From the NCBI GenBank assembly GCA_963932465.1, contig OZ010788.1, positions 199,704,559 to 199,768,558 of the forward strand: 64,000 nucleotides of DNA, written 5' to 3'. Below, piece after piece: positions 9,590 to 21,125 of this stretch (positions are counted from its first letter, which is position 1; each line of letters opens with the position of its first letter). Made by a program: the position numbers and the translations under genes. This DNA comes from Maratus speciosus (taxonomy: Eukaryota; Arthropoda; Arachnida; Araneae; Salticidae). The notes under the pieces were generated by a model. That model searched no databases. It saw only the letters and a list, made by a program, of their open reading frames with translations, and was not told the origin of the DNA.

Positions 9590-10279
9590 TATTTAAACTT
9601 CTAGGCGTGGCACATTTTCAATTTTTATACTGTCGTATAGGGGAAAAAAGTACTTTTAAATAGAACCTGTTTGAAAACTGCATTTCAATTTATTTTTGAG
9701 ATATGAATTGTTTTGTAGTTTTTAGCGCCATTTGTTTCATTTTGTCAACGCAAATACTCCATTTCTGTTGAAAGTAAAGGAAAAATAGTGAGAAAATAGT
9801 AATTTGTATATCTTTTCGTTGCCATTTTCCCATAACAACTGAAAAAAAATGTATTTAAAATACGTTCTTTTTTAAAAAAATACAAATGAATAATTTCTGA
9901 TAAAACATGGAGCTATTATAAACTATATTTAATTTTAAGTATCTATATTAATATTACAAACACTTGAAGGAATATGAATCATGAGATAGCCGTTTTTTTT
10001 GTCGAGTTTCTTGAATGACGGCATCTCTTTTTTTGGATTTGTGTATTATTCAGCGATAGCGACGTCGTATGCATACTTTACTGTAGATGTTATTTAAGAC
10101 TGGATCGTAAATGTGGAATTCTTCAGCGGATGCGAATGACGTCATTTCATATAAAATAAAAGCGTGTGTTTTAAGTCTTAAAGCTGAAATATGTTTTGTA
10201 CTATCTATATTTATATAAATATTTTTTTTTCATCGGGGACGGCACTAAATTCTGAAAAAGCAGAATTCTTGTTTTCTAG
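9590..10279 (+). mobile_element. Helitron-like family C, copy 2 (5' truncated)
   Basis: Matches copy 1 from ACTTCTAGGCGTGGCACATT onward, lacks the first ~200 bp, and ends with AATTCTG-AAAAAG-CAGAATT and CTAG at 10276-10279. It has no fold-back P insert, so the insert in copy 1 is a later addition to the family. Confidence 0.6.
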
Positions 10280-10309
10280 AAATAAAGTTTCTTTCTCTAT
10301 TTTCTTTTT

Positions 10310-11640
10310 ACCCGACTGAAAAGAAGGGTTATATGTTTCACGCGTATCTGTGTACGTGGATTTCTTTATACCCTCGAAACATCCCAACGGCTGGATGGAT
10401 TTTAATGAATAAGGTCTCTATCAATTCGTCTTAATCGTCCATTTCGTCAAATTTCGTCCAATCGTCTAATTCGTCTTATTTTATCGGAGATATCTCATTA
10501 ATTGAATAAAGCCAAGCAAACTTTTCGAAAATAAAGGTGGCCAACAAGCATAGCAGTTATCAGCTATGTGACTTACATTACAAAATCTCATGGAATTATC
10601 CATATATAATCGTTCTGCAGTTTTGTCGAATCATTTCAAATTTTATGAAAATCAAATCAAAACTTAGAAAGGAGGACATTGTTTTCATGGGACTTCGAGT
10701 ATTTGCATGCACAAAAAGATTATGTTTTCCCCCTTACTTTTTACGCGACTGCCAAAAAGGGTTATGTGTTTCAGGCATATCTGGGTATGTGAATTTCTTT
10801 ATACCCTCGAAACATCCCAACGGCTAGATTAATTTTAATGAATGAGGTCTCTATCGATTCGTCTTAACCATCCGATGGTTATAGGATAGGCTTTGTTTTT
10901 ATAAATTCAAAATGGCGGTCGTAAAATACAAAATGGTGGTAGAGACGAAAAAAAAATTACGCACCCTATTGAGTGACATATCATTGGATAGGTCTTTCAA
11001 AATGAAGACGATGTTTCATTGACCATTTTGCAGTCAGAAGCTCTGTTTAAATATTGCACAACCTGGAAGTTGTGCATGTATTGTAGATCTTCAGCTTTAC
11101 TGCAACTCTAACTATCATTGACATCTATAGACCTCATCAAAACAGTGCTTATAGATAGGAACTAACAATTAAACACAACTTAAAAGTCATCAATACAAGT
11201 AATAAAAAAAAATAGGTAAGTAATAAAAACAAGTAATATAAAAAAAAATATTTTAAGTCAATTCCTACTTAGGTCAATAAGAGAACTTTTTTTCTCCCAT
11301 TCTTCTTTCCTGTTGAGTGGCGCTTAAAATGCCTTGATCAAGAAGAGGGCTCTCTCGATTATTGAAAGTTAATTAATTTAATTTAATTAATGAATTAATA
11401 TTTGAAAAAAAACTGAATTAACATCAAGTGTCATCCACTACAAGTTAAAAAAATTTTATTTGAGCTTAATTGGATGAATAATAAGTATTTTATTAACGAT
11501 TGAAAATTTGAACAAGATATATATAGCGAGAGTGTGAGCCAATAGTAAGGAATTGAAAAAAAAAGTAGTTTCACATTGATGAGAAATAATTAACTAGTTC
11601 GCTTTTACTCAATCGGGTATTTTGATTTTTTAAATATAAT
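10310..11640 (+). repeat. Family D, one partial and one long copy
   Basis: A partial copy (10310-10480) begins CCCGACTG; the longer copy (about 10480-11640) ends ACTCAATCGGGTATTTTG. Shared phrases include CGAAACATCCCAACGGCTGG, ATGGATTTTAATGAAT and GGTCTCTATC. Other copies: 28289-28835 (+) and 33660-34490 (-). The ends carry inverted CCGACTGC/GCAGTCGG. An array of CGTC-type motifs (10428-10475) adds local low complexity. The 96-residue frame at 10537 overlaps repeat DNA and is not taken as a gene. Confidence 0.6.
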
Positions 11641-11915
11641 AGTTTATTAATAATGTTCATTATAAAAGTAAAGTAATCTAATTCGATATAATACACTGCA
11701 AAAAAAATTCCGCAACGTACCTGGGAAAAAATGGGCAGCTGAGTTGCCCATTATTTCCAAGAAACATTTCTTGAAAATGACTGGAACTTTACTGTATATG
11801 TTAAAAACTTTCTACAGAAATGCCAGTAAGTTTCGTGCGAAATACCAGGAATATTTCTGTTGACAGCAAAACATTACTGACATTTCACAGCATGCGGGAT
11901 CCGCAGACGATTTTT

Positions 11916-12995
11916 AGGTGCGTTCGTAATTATATAAATACGTAGCACCTATAGTCGTCGTTAAGTCCGTCCGTCTGTCCGTCCGTCTGTCTGTCCGCAT
12001 GTAACAGAGCAAAAACTACCCAACCGAATGGTCTGAAATTTCAAATATATGATTGTTGCAAAATTTTGTCGAGCCATTTCAAATTTTATGAAAATCGGAT
12101 GTATAGTTTAATTACAGGGACAGTCAAAAGTTTTTCTTTACATTCCGGCCAATGGGAAAAATTATTGCAAGTGCATTTTAATGATATTAGAGCCTTCGGA
12201 ATAATCTGAAATTTTAAAGATATAACTGTTGCAAAATTTTGTCGAGCCATTTCAAATTTTACGAAAATCGGATGTATAGTTTAATTACAGGGACAGTCAA
12301 AAGTTTTTCTTTACATTACGGCCAATGGGAAAAATTATTGCAAGTGCATTTTAATGATATTACAGCCTTCCGAATGATCTGAAATTTTAAAGATATAACT
12401 GTTGCAAAATTTTGTCGAGCCATTTCAAATTTTAGGAAAATCGGATGTATAGTTTAATTACAGGGACAGTCAAAAGTTTTTCTTTACATTACGGCCAATG
12501 GGAAAATTATTGCAAGTGCATTTTAATGATATTACAGCCTTCCGAATGGTCTGAAATTTTAAAGATATAATTGTTGCAAAGTTTTGTTGAGCTATTTCAA
12601 ATTTTAGGAAAATCGGATGTATAGTTTAATTACAGGGACAGTCGAAAGTGTTCCGTTACATTACGGGGAATGGGAAAAATTATTGCAAGTGAATTTTAAT
12701 GATATTACAGCCTTCCAAATGGTCTGAAATTTTAAAGATATAATTGTTGCAAAGTTTTGTTGAGCTATTTCAAATTTTAGGAAAATCGGATGTATAGTTT
12801 AATTACAGGGACAGTCAAAAGTGTTCCGTTACATTGCGGGGAATGGGAAAAAATTATTGGAAGTGCATTTTAATGATGTATCAGACTATGCGCTTTATGA
12901 AGTGCAAAAAAGTATACATTCAGTACAATATGGGGTGCAAAAAATAATTATAAAACTAGTTATAGTACGAACGCACCTCATTTGCCACGTTTGAC
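11916..12995 (+). repeat. Family E, copy 1, with 13-bp inverted repeats
   Basis: AGGTGCGTTCGTA (11916-11928) pairs with TACGAACGCACCT (12966-12978). Conservation with other copies continues beyond these (CATTTGCCACGTTTGACG), so the true boundary is wider. A (CCGT/CTGT)n run at 11968-11996 precedes the tandem core. Other copies: 17693-18235, 32470-33545 (-), 34555-34690 (-) and 63600-64000. Confidence 0.65.
12040..12880 (+). repeat. 173-bp tandem array, about five units
   Basis: The marker CAGGGACAGTCRAAAG recurs at 12115, 12288, 12461, 12633 and 12806, so the period is 172-173 bp. Each unit contains TTGCAAARTTTTGT, GAGCCATTTCAAATTTTA and AATCGGATGTATAGTTTAAT. The units are very similar, pointing to recent amplification or conversion. 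Sister E copies carry about one unit, so expansion is copy-specific. Confidence 0.85.
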
Positions 12996-13457
12996 GAGCA
13001 ATTTCCAACTTGTTACATTTCCAGTTGACAATTTTCGCTTTATTATCATTATTTGTTAGAATATAAAAATATTTTGAAATTGACATCAAAATTATTATTT
13101 ATAATTTACACGAAAAAATAAATTTTCAGTTAAAATTCAATAAAGTAAATATATATATGATATATTGTTTCTGAACTTTGCTTAAAATATAAAAATATAT
13201 AAATGTAAATAATAATTAGAAAAAAAATCTAGACATAAAATATTTTGAATTTTCGTCTGTAATTATGTTAGTTTACAAGTTAGATAAAATACATATAAAT
13301 TTTCATGAAAAAAAAAACCTAAACGTAATTGTATATTTTTTCCGAAAAAAAAAAAAATTCAAATTTGCAGCAATTCAAAGTGTCAAATATATATCAAATT
13401 TAAATCAAATTGTAATAAAGTGTTAAAATATAAAATTAATTAAAAAAGAAAAAAAAA

Positions 13458-13545
13458 AGTCAAGAGGTAGCATCGAACTCGGGCCGTACGGTTGGCGTGC
13501 GAGCTTTCTGCGTCCACACCACGAAAGACACGTTGAGAGCTGCAG
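13458..13545 (-). pseudogene. tRNA-like block with Pol III B box and T-run terminator
   Basis: On the minus strand, GTGGTGTGGACGCAG (weak A-box-like) is followed about 40 nt later by CCCGAGTTCGATGCT, close to the B-box consensus GGTTCGANNCC, and then a T-run. The presumed acceptor stem does not pair beyond about three bases, so this is not an intact tRNA. A tRNA-derived SINE head or tRNA pseudogene is likely. Only one copy is seen here. Confidence 0.4.
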
Positions 13546-14514
13546 ACTAATGGGTATTTGAAACGTATGCTAAACCTCGGCATCTAATTTCTGAAAATCT
13601 AAGGCCCATTTGAAGAAATCCTTTCACAAGAATAATTAGAGATAAGAACTCTAAAACATACTTTAAATTAATCAAAATCGGTGAGAATCATGTTTGATGG
13701 TCCCCTGGTTAATGGAGATCCAAATAATAGGTGTATTTTTTTTACACGGTCTGCTCGTTAAACATTCCACAGACGAGTACGAGAGATAATATCTTAGCGA
13801 TCTCACAGAGGTATTGTATTTTCATCTGAATTGTCTTGACAATAGAGACGTAAAGGATTGTGTCGTCTATTGATTTTTTTACATTCATTTAAGGAATTCG
13901 TTTTCGACACTCGCGCGCGAGCAACGGATTATAGCAAAAAAATAATAAATGGCGGCCGCAGCGTTTTGCTGTTTCCAACTTTTGCTCAGGAACGTTTCAG
14001 ATAAGAAAACCAGAATTTCACAGGAAAGAGCTAAATTATTCTGAAAACCTGAGAAAAGGCGAAACGTTCCTGGATTTTACATGGAACGTTACCATTTTTT
14101 TTTACAGTGTATGCGCTACCAGAGGGAATGCAGAGTAGAGAAAACTCCTGGGTATGGCATTTTGACTTTCTTTTTATCTTTTCAATTCTTTAATTCTTTT
14201 TATCTTTTATCATTTAAAGAAGAATGATATATTTTTTTTTCTTCTTTCAGGTGACATCAAATTACTAAACGTTATAGAGATAAAAGTTAGAATAGGGTTT
14301 AAAAATTTTCGTGTTCTTTTTAATTGTTAGATATGTTTACAGGATTCCTACAGGTCAGGGAATATCCCTAGCTTTAGGTCAGATAAACACCAGTATTTTC
14401 AAAAAAAAAAAAAAAAAAAAAAACTCGTCTTTTGCAGTCGTACGATTAAGAAGTCGAGTTTTCTACATAAAAATACAGGTATTTCAACTGAAAATGTAGG
14501 AACTTTATTAATCA
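13546..14514. other. Right part of the CACTG element and AT-rich spacer
   Basis: Nothing coding is supported. It holds the distal part and right tip of the CACTG element and, at 14399-14423, a poly-A run that creates a spurious lysine-rich frame. Confidence 0.4.
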
Positions 14515-15104
14515 TTTGGGAAAGTGGTTATTGTCCTCGGTCAGGGTAGGAAATCAAAAACATATCTGAAGCGTTTTATTAGTTGAATCCTGCATTTTAT
14601 TCGTTTTCTGATTGGTCTATACAGTAATCTGTATTTTCGCTTTACTTTCAACAGAGATGAATACTTCTGTTGCCACTATGACAAAAAAGTGATAAAAACT
14701 ACAAAAAAAAAATTAATAACTCTGAAACAAATTGAGATACTGCTTTCAAACAAATTGCAATTAAAAATGCATTTTTTTCTCTATACGACGGTGTAAAAAG
14801 TAATATTGTGGGATGTTTAGAAGTTTAAAAATGAAATTTCATTTAAAATTGGTCCAGGAATATTAATGTTTAATCCATGGTGTACGTAATGTATGACCAG
14901 TTCCGTAGAAGTTTTAAAATTTACAGTACCGAAAATTGTAAAACTGAAATTTCATTTAAAATTTGTTCATGATGGGTACAGGAATGTTAATGTTTAATCC
15001 ATGGCGTACGTAATGTATGATCAACTACGTGCGATTTTTTATGTCTTAAATTTTAATCTTTGAAAAAATCATTTTCCAAATGGTCGTTGTAATTTGTTAA
15101 ATTG

Positions 15105-15105
<1 letters not shown>
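14515..15105 (+). repeat. Interspersed repeat A, copy 2
   Basis: Nearly the same order and wording as 110-830 (TATTGTCCTCGGTCAGGG ... CCAAATGGTCGTTGTAATTTG) but without the ~165-bp hairpin-bearing insert. It abuts a 37-base poly-T tract at 15106-15142. Confidence 0.75.

Positions 15106-15142
<37 letters not shown>
15106..15142. repeat. Poly-T tract, 37 bases
   Basis: Uninterrupted T run at the junction between repeat A and unique-looking DNA. Could be a retroposon tail on the minus strand. It also makes a false lysine run in a minus-strand frame. Confidence 0.9.
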
Positions 15143-15144
<2 letters not shown>

Positions 15145-15710
15145 GCTGGTAGTGCTGCTGGCGAAGTATTGCATAACTATAAACTTTAAAATGGATTTTG
15201 TTTTCCAAGATGAGAACCACACCCCAAGATAAACTTGTGTCATAATTTTCTCTTGCGTTTATATCGCGTCCTGGGAGGAAATATGTTAACAAAATGTAAG
15301 TTAATTTTTTTTTTATTTTTTACTATATAACAGCTGTGTTACAGTTCAATATTAACAGTAAAGATTCAACACTATTTTTGCATTAATAGCGTTCCCGAGT
15401 GGGAAATAGGGTAACTAAATTTAAGTAAAATTGATTTTTTTATGTTTTTATTAGAGATTTTTTATGCTCAGATTGGAAGTTTTTGTCCAAACTACGACAA
15501 TCTGCATTACTGCACTGGTGAAACATTTTGGATTAATCATTGGTAAATTACATCACAAATTGTGATATTGTGTGTACACTGCACAAATGTACCCTGATGA
15601 TGGTACATTTCGTTAATTTTGAAATGAGTTCTTCTGAACGCAGTACTTATTAAAAAACTTGACACATTAATAAAACATAATTTACAGAACAAATAAAAAA
15701 ACAAAAAAAT

Positions 15711-16193
15711 TCTACATTGTTAAAAAGGGACATATATTAAGATATTTTATTCAGTTATTCACATTAGTGTAAAATTTTTGTAAAAAAATGAATTAAATCA
15801 ATTGAACAATAAAAAATGAAAATAAAATTCAAACAATATGATACTTAAAACATCCTAAAAACTTGAATTCCGTTCAAATGAAATCGAAATAAATCTTAAG
15901 ACTTTTTCCATTTTTAATCTGCAAATATTTGTATCGCAGTTTTTGTATTATGTTTATGATGGGTGTATACAAAATGATACGGTACATGAAAATGCAAACC
16001 TTTAAAGAATTCTAAGATTTATTTCGATTTCATTTGAACGGAATCTAAGTTTTTAGGGTGTTTTAAGTATCATGTTTGTTTTTTTATGTTCAATTGGTTT
16101 AGCTTATTTGTTACAAAAATTTAACATTAAATGTAGAACTAACTGAATGAAATATCTTAATATCTGTCCCTTCTCGGCGTTAAGAAATGTAGG
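15711..16193. mobile_element. Long-inverted-repeat (fold-back) element
   Basis: The arm at about 15711-15905 is repeated inverted at about 16008-16193. Paired phrases include TTAAGATATTTTATTCAGTTA with TAACTGAATGAAATATCTTAA, and ATGATACTTAAAACATCCTA with AGGGTGTTTTAAGTATCAT. Arms are roughly 185-195 bp, with indels, around a 100-bp spacer. Transcription would give a long double-stranded hairpin. No coding frame. Confidence 0.7.
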
Positions 16194-16207
16194 AAATAAA
16201 TTGTTAT

Positions 16208-17117
16208 TATTAGCCGCGGGTACGGTATGCTATTTCTTTCTCCCAGCTTATTTTGTGTAGTATCCAAAAAATAACGTTAGCTTACAGAAGCCAACCGTAA
16301 TACAAAGCAGTACTATTAAATACTCTATAGCAATTTTTTAAACTTCTAAGCATCGCACATTTTAAATTTTTATACCATCGTGTTCGGAAAAAAGTACTTT
16401 TTAATGCAATTTGTTTCAAAACTGCATCTCCGTTTATTTTTGAGATATTTTTTTTTTTTTTTGTAGTATTTAGAGCCATTTGCAAATGGCTCTACGGAAC
16501 TCTATTGGCAACGGAAGTATTTCCATTTCTGTATAAAGTGAAAGAAAAACAGCAATTATATCTTTTTGTTGCCATTTTCGCATAAAAACTGAAAAAAAAA
16601 TTAAAATACGTGCTATTTTGAAAAAATATAAATGAAGGATTTCTGATAAAACATGATCTATTGGAAACTAAATTTAATTTTAAATATCTATATTAATAAT
16701 ACAAACAAATGAAGGCCTGTGAATCTTTAGATAGCCGATTTTTTTGGTCGAGTTTTTTGAATGACGAAATCATTTTTTTGGGGGGATCTGTGTATTATTC
16801 AGCGATAGTGACACCTAAGCGTACTTTACTGTAGATGTAGTTTAACACTGGATAAAAAAAAATTATGACCATTTTCCCCCCCATTCTGACCAGAAAATCA
16901 GAGTTCTAACTTTTTACGACTGCTCTTTCATCTTCACCTAACACTTCATTTATAATGTCTGTTTCATAATAATAGAAGCCATCAGTCCATCAAAATAAAA
17001 GTATCCATTTCAAAGGTATAAGTTCGACTAGCTCGGATAATTCGGACTCTACTGTATATAAATATATTCATCGGGGGCGACACTAAATTCTGAAAAAGCA
17101 GAATTCCTGTTTTCTAG
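16208..17117 (+). mobile_element. Helitron-like family C, copy 3
   Basis: Starts with GTACGGTATGCTATTTCTTT like copy 1 and ends with AATTCTG-AAAAAG-CAGAATT and CTAG (17114-17117). It contains the opposite half of the P fold-back element (16870-17053), ending CTCGGATAATTCGGACTCTA then CTG. Confidence 0.65.
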
Positions 17118-17156
17118 TTTTTTAAATTTGTTTTGCAAATTATGTTTTGTTTAATA

Positions 17157-17570
17157 AATTTTTCATCACGTTTTTTTTTTCTCGCTTTATATTCATGCAC
17201 TTCCTATTACAGTGTATTGGCGTCAGAATTATAATCCTTGTTATTTCTTCGCCCAGTCCTTTATGGGATGAACACTGGAATTTTCACCAAAAGTGTAGTC
17301 GTCATTCCAAACCATTCGAGAATCGTTTGCATGGCGTCTCTTCGCATCTCAGCCGAGAAGTGGGCACAACAGAATAATCCCAAGGCTTCAGAAGAATGGG
17401 TCCGCGGGGAAAGCTCGTCTCTCAGTCCTCTGTATTATTACGAGTGGTGGCTCTCCGAGGAGCCGTTTCTGAAATTTACATACACAGGCCCTTTAGAATG
17501 GAGGACATTGTTTTCATGGGACTTTGAGTATTTGCATGCACAAAAAGATTGCTTTCTTTCCCTCACTTTT
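17157..17570 (+). repeat. M-type repeat, unrecognised
   Basis: Shares CAGTCCTTTATGGGAT and CCAAACCATTCGAG with 5560-5610, and AGCCGAGAAGTGGGCACA onward with 8040-8240. The stretch TTGTTTTCATGGGACTT also occurs in D (10680 and, inverted, 34270). A 111-residue frame crosses it (17238-17573), but the copies have indels, so coding is not supported. Confidence 0.4.
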
Positions 17571-17692
17571 TAATAAGGTTTCTTAAATAAATAAATTTGC
17601 ATTATAAGAAGAAGCGTTATCGAATTTGACTTTATGGACGATGAAGCTGAAGAGCATAATGGGAGCGGGAAGGGACTATTCTTTAGACTATT

Positions 17693-18235
17693 TTTAGGTA
17701 CGTTTATAATCATATAAATGAGTAGCACCTATCGTCGTTGTCTGGTCCTTCCGTCTGTCTGTCCGCTTGTCCTCAAATAACAGCGCAAAACTACCCAACC
17801 GAATGGTCTGAAATTTAATGTGTATAATCGTTGCAGAATTTGGTCGAGACATTTCAATTTTTATAAAATCGAATCAAAACTTAAAAATATATTAATAAAA
17901 GTTTTCTTCATTCTATTAAATCCTATCATACGTAATTACTTCAATGATATCACATGATAGGTAATGATTCTAAGTTGCCATGGTGATTACTTTATATTTA
18001 AGATGGAGTCCTATTATTTCGGTATTACTGAATTCAATATATATAATCGTAATAAATTTTGTATTAATCCATTTTTGATAAAAGTGCAACAGCTATTGCA
18101 CCAAGATCTGAATATTTATGATACTAGTTATAGTACGAACACACCTCATTTGCCATGTTTGACGTACAATTTCCGACTTGTTTTTGCTTTCATGATAAAA
18201 AAAACAAAAGCTGGTCCAAGTAAAACCAATTAGTC
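17693..18235 (+). repeat. Family E, copy 2 (short, unexpanded)
   Basis: Begins TTTTTAGGTACGTTTATAATC and has the CTGT run, then GAATGGTCTGAAATTT. It ends with TAGTACGAACACACCTC and TTTGCCATGTTTGACG. It lacks the 173-bp expansion of copy 1. It preserves the uninterrupted sequence into which the pogo-type MITE inserted in copy 3 (see 32536-33110). Confidence 0.65.
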
Positions 18236-18567
18236 AAACATTAAGGACATAAAAAATAAGTTTGAATGTAAAAGTCCTTGTGTTTATTAGAATATGGCTA
18301 ACGACTTATCACAGGGTTTCCTTCAAAAGCACCCAGTTCCCTCAACTCGAAATTCTAAGGCGTTAGTACGACAGCGTACGTAATTCGACATAGCTGTAAT
18401 GGCAATTAGATTCCTGCACGGGGCAGGTTGTAGCCGATCCGAACCAGAAAATTATGCTTTACCCTTTATGCCCGGACGGTACTTTGAAGTACCACAGTTT
18501 TCTAAACACACCTATTGAATGCATTCGCAATTATTCTTTTAGACAACTTCTCTTGAAACGTCACTAT

Positions 18568-19258
18568 AAAGTATAGGTGCAGATTCCAAAAGTTTTTAAG
18601 GAGCCAGTGGCTCCTAAACCCAAATAATCCAGTGGCCACATCGTGAAAGAAACCCATAAAAGCACTAGTGTTTGTATGGGAAAAAATTCGGAGAGCGAAT
18701 TTCGTCAAAGGATCGCAAAAAATCCCTGCAAATTTCGTCAAAGAATCGTGAAAAAACGCGTATTTCGTCAAGGAATTGCGGAAAAATTGCGAATTTCACC
18801 AGTCTTCGCAGAAAAACGTCAACATCGTCAAAGGCTAGTAAAAAAACCACACTAATTTTATCAAAGGACCGCAGAAAAAACGCTAATTTTGTCAAAGGAT
18901 CGCAGAAACAACGCGAATTTCGTCAACAGATTGCAAAAAAAAGAAAAAAAAAGAAAAGAAAAAAAGAATTTTATCAAAAAGATCGTTATAAAACCTAACT
19001 TTCGTCAAAGAATCTCAGAAAAAAACGCGATTTTCGTTAGAGGATCGTGAAAAAGAAAACGCGATTTTTATCAGAGGATCGCGAAACAGAAAACGCGATT
19101 TTCATCAGAGGATCGCGAAAAAAACGCGATTTTCGTCTAAAGATTATCGGAAAAACGCAAAATTCGCCAAAGGATGGCGACTTAGATGCCGAAAATTAGT
19201 CGCCAAATTAAAAAATTTAGTCGCCACGTGTCGACTGGCAACCGTAAATCTGCACCTG
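18568..19258. mobile_element. Short-TIR element built of a degenerate minisatellite
   Basis: TAGGTGCAGATT at the left is matched by AATCTGCACCTG at the right. Inside (18690-19185) a unit of roughly 30-36 bp is repeated about 14 times with drift: AACGCGAATTTCGTCAAAGG then ATCGCAGAAA. Both strands stay open across it, giving frames of 70-108 residues that are by-products of the repeat. A left-hand GAGCCAGTGGCTCCT palindrome is at 18600. hAT-like mobilisation is possible; no clear 8-bp duplication was found. Confidence 0.55.
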
Positions 19259-19990
19259 TTCAAGAAATCTGTACAAGCACCTGAACATATATCATGACTA
19301 GTCATATAGTTGTCTGACGTGGCTTCCCTAACTTTTCCTTAGGAACCTCTTACCTTTTAAAGGTAAGGCTATCATACTTTTTTCTTGTTTTAAATAGATT
19401 ACTTGACAATATGGCATGCGAAATAAAAATTAATTTCCTGTTTGTTTACTTTACGAAGCACTTTTTAAAGCGGTACTTTTAAGTACCGTCGGAACAAGGT
19501 TGAACAGGATTTTTAGTTAGGTTTTTTTTTTATCCTTTGAATATGTATGGTGCATAAAAACGTATATAATTACTAATGATGCGTGAGTACTAGACAGGAG
19601 GATTTTGATACAAAGTACGTTAAGATATGGTCTGATTTATGTATGACATTGATGAATAATAAAGCAAAAAACAATTCTTTTAATTTCTTTTTTCTTTGAA
19701 AGAAACATTGTATTTTTATAAAAAAGAATTTAAATTAAATTAGAGATTAGAAAAAAAAATCTAGAAATATCTAGTAGTATTTTTATGAATCATTTTGAGT
19801 ATTTTACAACTACAAGTTTGCAAATTTCTTTCAGATATGCTTTCCATCGGACGATAGTGATACAACTGTAGAATATTCTTTTGATGACAAAATGCTCACT
19901 GATGATCGTAGTCATGACTAGTCATATATACAACATAGTCATACACACAACTAGATGTATGCATGATAAGTCTCATTAAAATAATAAAAA

Positions 19991-20908
19991 CTAGTATGTT
20001 ATGGCCATCACAAAACTTTCTTCTATATAAATCACGTCAATTAAATAATTTAATTAGTACAAGAAATTACATCAATCTAGCACCATTTCATATCAAAGTA
20101 TATCTCAGTTTGAAGTTTGATGAAAATTCGAGCATTAGTTCTTGAGATAGAGCTACAGCGGAAATTCTGAAAAATGTAGCATAGCAGAGCCACCTGTTGA
20201 GCGATTTCCACCAAAACATAAACAGCACTAATTGATATCAAGGTATACCTAAATCTGAAGTTTGATGAAAATTCGTGCATTAGTTATTGAGATAGAGCTA
20301 TAGTGGAAATTCTGAAAAATGCAGCATAGCAGCGCCACCTGTTGAGCGATTTGCACCAAAACATAAACAGCTCTAATTCAAATCAAGGTATATCTGAATC
20401 TGAAGTTTGTTGAAAATTCAAGTATTAGTTCTTGAGATAGAGCTATTGCGGAAATCGCAAAAAATGCAGCATAGTAGCGTCACGTGATGAGCGATTTATA
20501 CCAAAATGTATAAAACGCCAATTCAGGTCAAGGACTAACTGAATCTGAAGTTTGATAAAAATCTGTGCATTAGTTCTGGAGTTTGAGCTATTGTGGAAAT
20601 CGTGAAAAAAGTTGCATAGCAGCGCCACCTGTTGAGCGATTTACACCAAAATCTAATCAGCACCAATTTATATCAGGGACTAACTGAATATAAATTTTTA
20701 TTAAATTCCGTGCATTAGTTCTTGAGATAGAACGCTCACAAAATTTGTGTCACATACAGACAGACAGACTCACAGACAGACATTTTGTAAAAACATGTTT
20801 TTCGGAATCTCTGACCCCTAAAACGTGTAATTACGTCGAAAACCGAAAGTCGAGAATTTTCACGAATCCAATACTTTCTTCTTGAAAAAGATAGAAGAAA
20901 GTAAAAAA
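19991..20908 (-). mobile_element. HINE-like element, copy 2
   Basis: On the minus strand: TTTTTTACTTTCTTCTAT, CTGT remnant, four tandem units, ATAGAAGAAAGTTTTGTGAT, a GCCAT hairpin and ACTAG. CTCF-like cores in reverse (GCCACCTGTTG) lie near 20190, 20333 and 20622, and a decayed one near 20480. Comparison with J copy 2 (45940-45990), which lacks it, places the boundaries at about 19991 and 20908. Confidence 0.75.
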
Positions 20909-21125
20909 TTGGATACAGTTTTATTCTTCAAAGTCTCGATTTTTTCCCAAATGTTATGACCGAACTCTACTTTGAAGTACCATATCAAGTGATTAGCCGT
21001 AATTAACAAAATAAATAAATAAATCTTTTACTTTTAATGCATACATCTTCTAATGTGTCACAGTAATGCAAGCAAAAAGAAAAATTCGAGGAGATAGTTT
21101 TTTAAATTCATAAGTTGGGATATAA

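Larger units (their letters stand above)
11694..14109. mobile_element. CACTG-ended DNA element, 2.4 kb, with nested repeats
   Basis: The left tip is TA-CACTGCAAAAAAAATTCC and the right tip is TTTTTTTTTACAGTG-TA, so both ends are flanked by TA. Inner sequence near both tips shares ACGTACC/GGTAACG-type phrases. No transposase frame remains. It hosts an E element (11916-12995) and a tRNA-like block. A smaller relative with the same tips lies at 42262-42642. Superfamily unassigned. Confidence 0.55.
18460..21125 (+). repeat. Family J, copy 1, interrupted twice
   Basis: J segments at 18460-18567, 19260-19990 and 20909-21125 match 41680-41789, 43325-44335 and 45693-46175 in the same order. Markers: GGTACTTTGAAGTACC, TTACTTTACGAAGCAC and CATCGGACGAT. 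Copy 1 is interrupted by the 18568-19258 element and a HINE-like element (19991-20908); copy 2 carries different insertions. The repeated GGTACTT..AAGTACC palindrome is a family trait. Non-coding. Confidence 0.65.

Noticed and set aside
14311..15292. Lysine-rich frames near 14311 and 15053
   Set aside because: The lysine runs are produced by poly-A and poly-T tracts at 14399-14423 and 15106-15142.
17147..17573. 76- and 111-residue plus-strand frames
   Set aside because: They lie in an M-type repeat whose other copies (5480-5610, 8030-8240) have indels breaking the frames.
18502..18998. Overlapping frames of 70-108 residues on both strands
   Set aside because: They follow the drifting 30-36 bp minisatellite and exist in several frames at once. 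No domain or start context.
20443..20628. Short frames repeating MALLC..F and SRTNAQIFIKLQ in HINE copies
   Set aside because: They are translations of the tandem unit and recur in each copy with stops and shifts.
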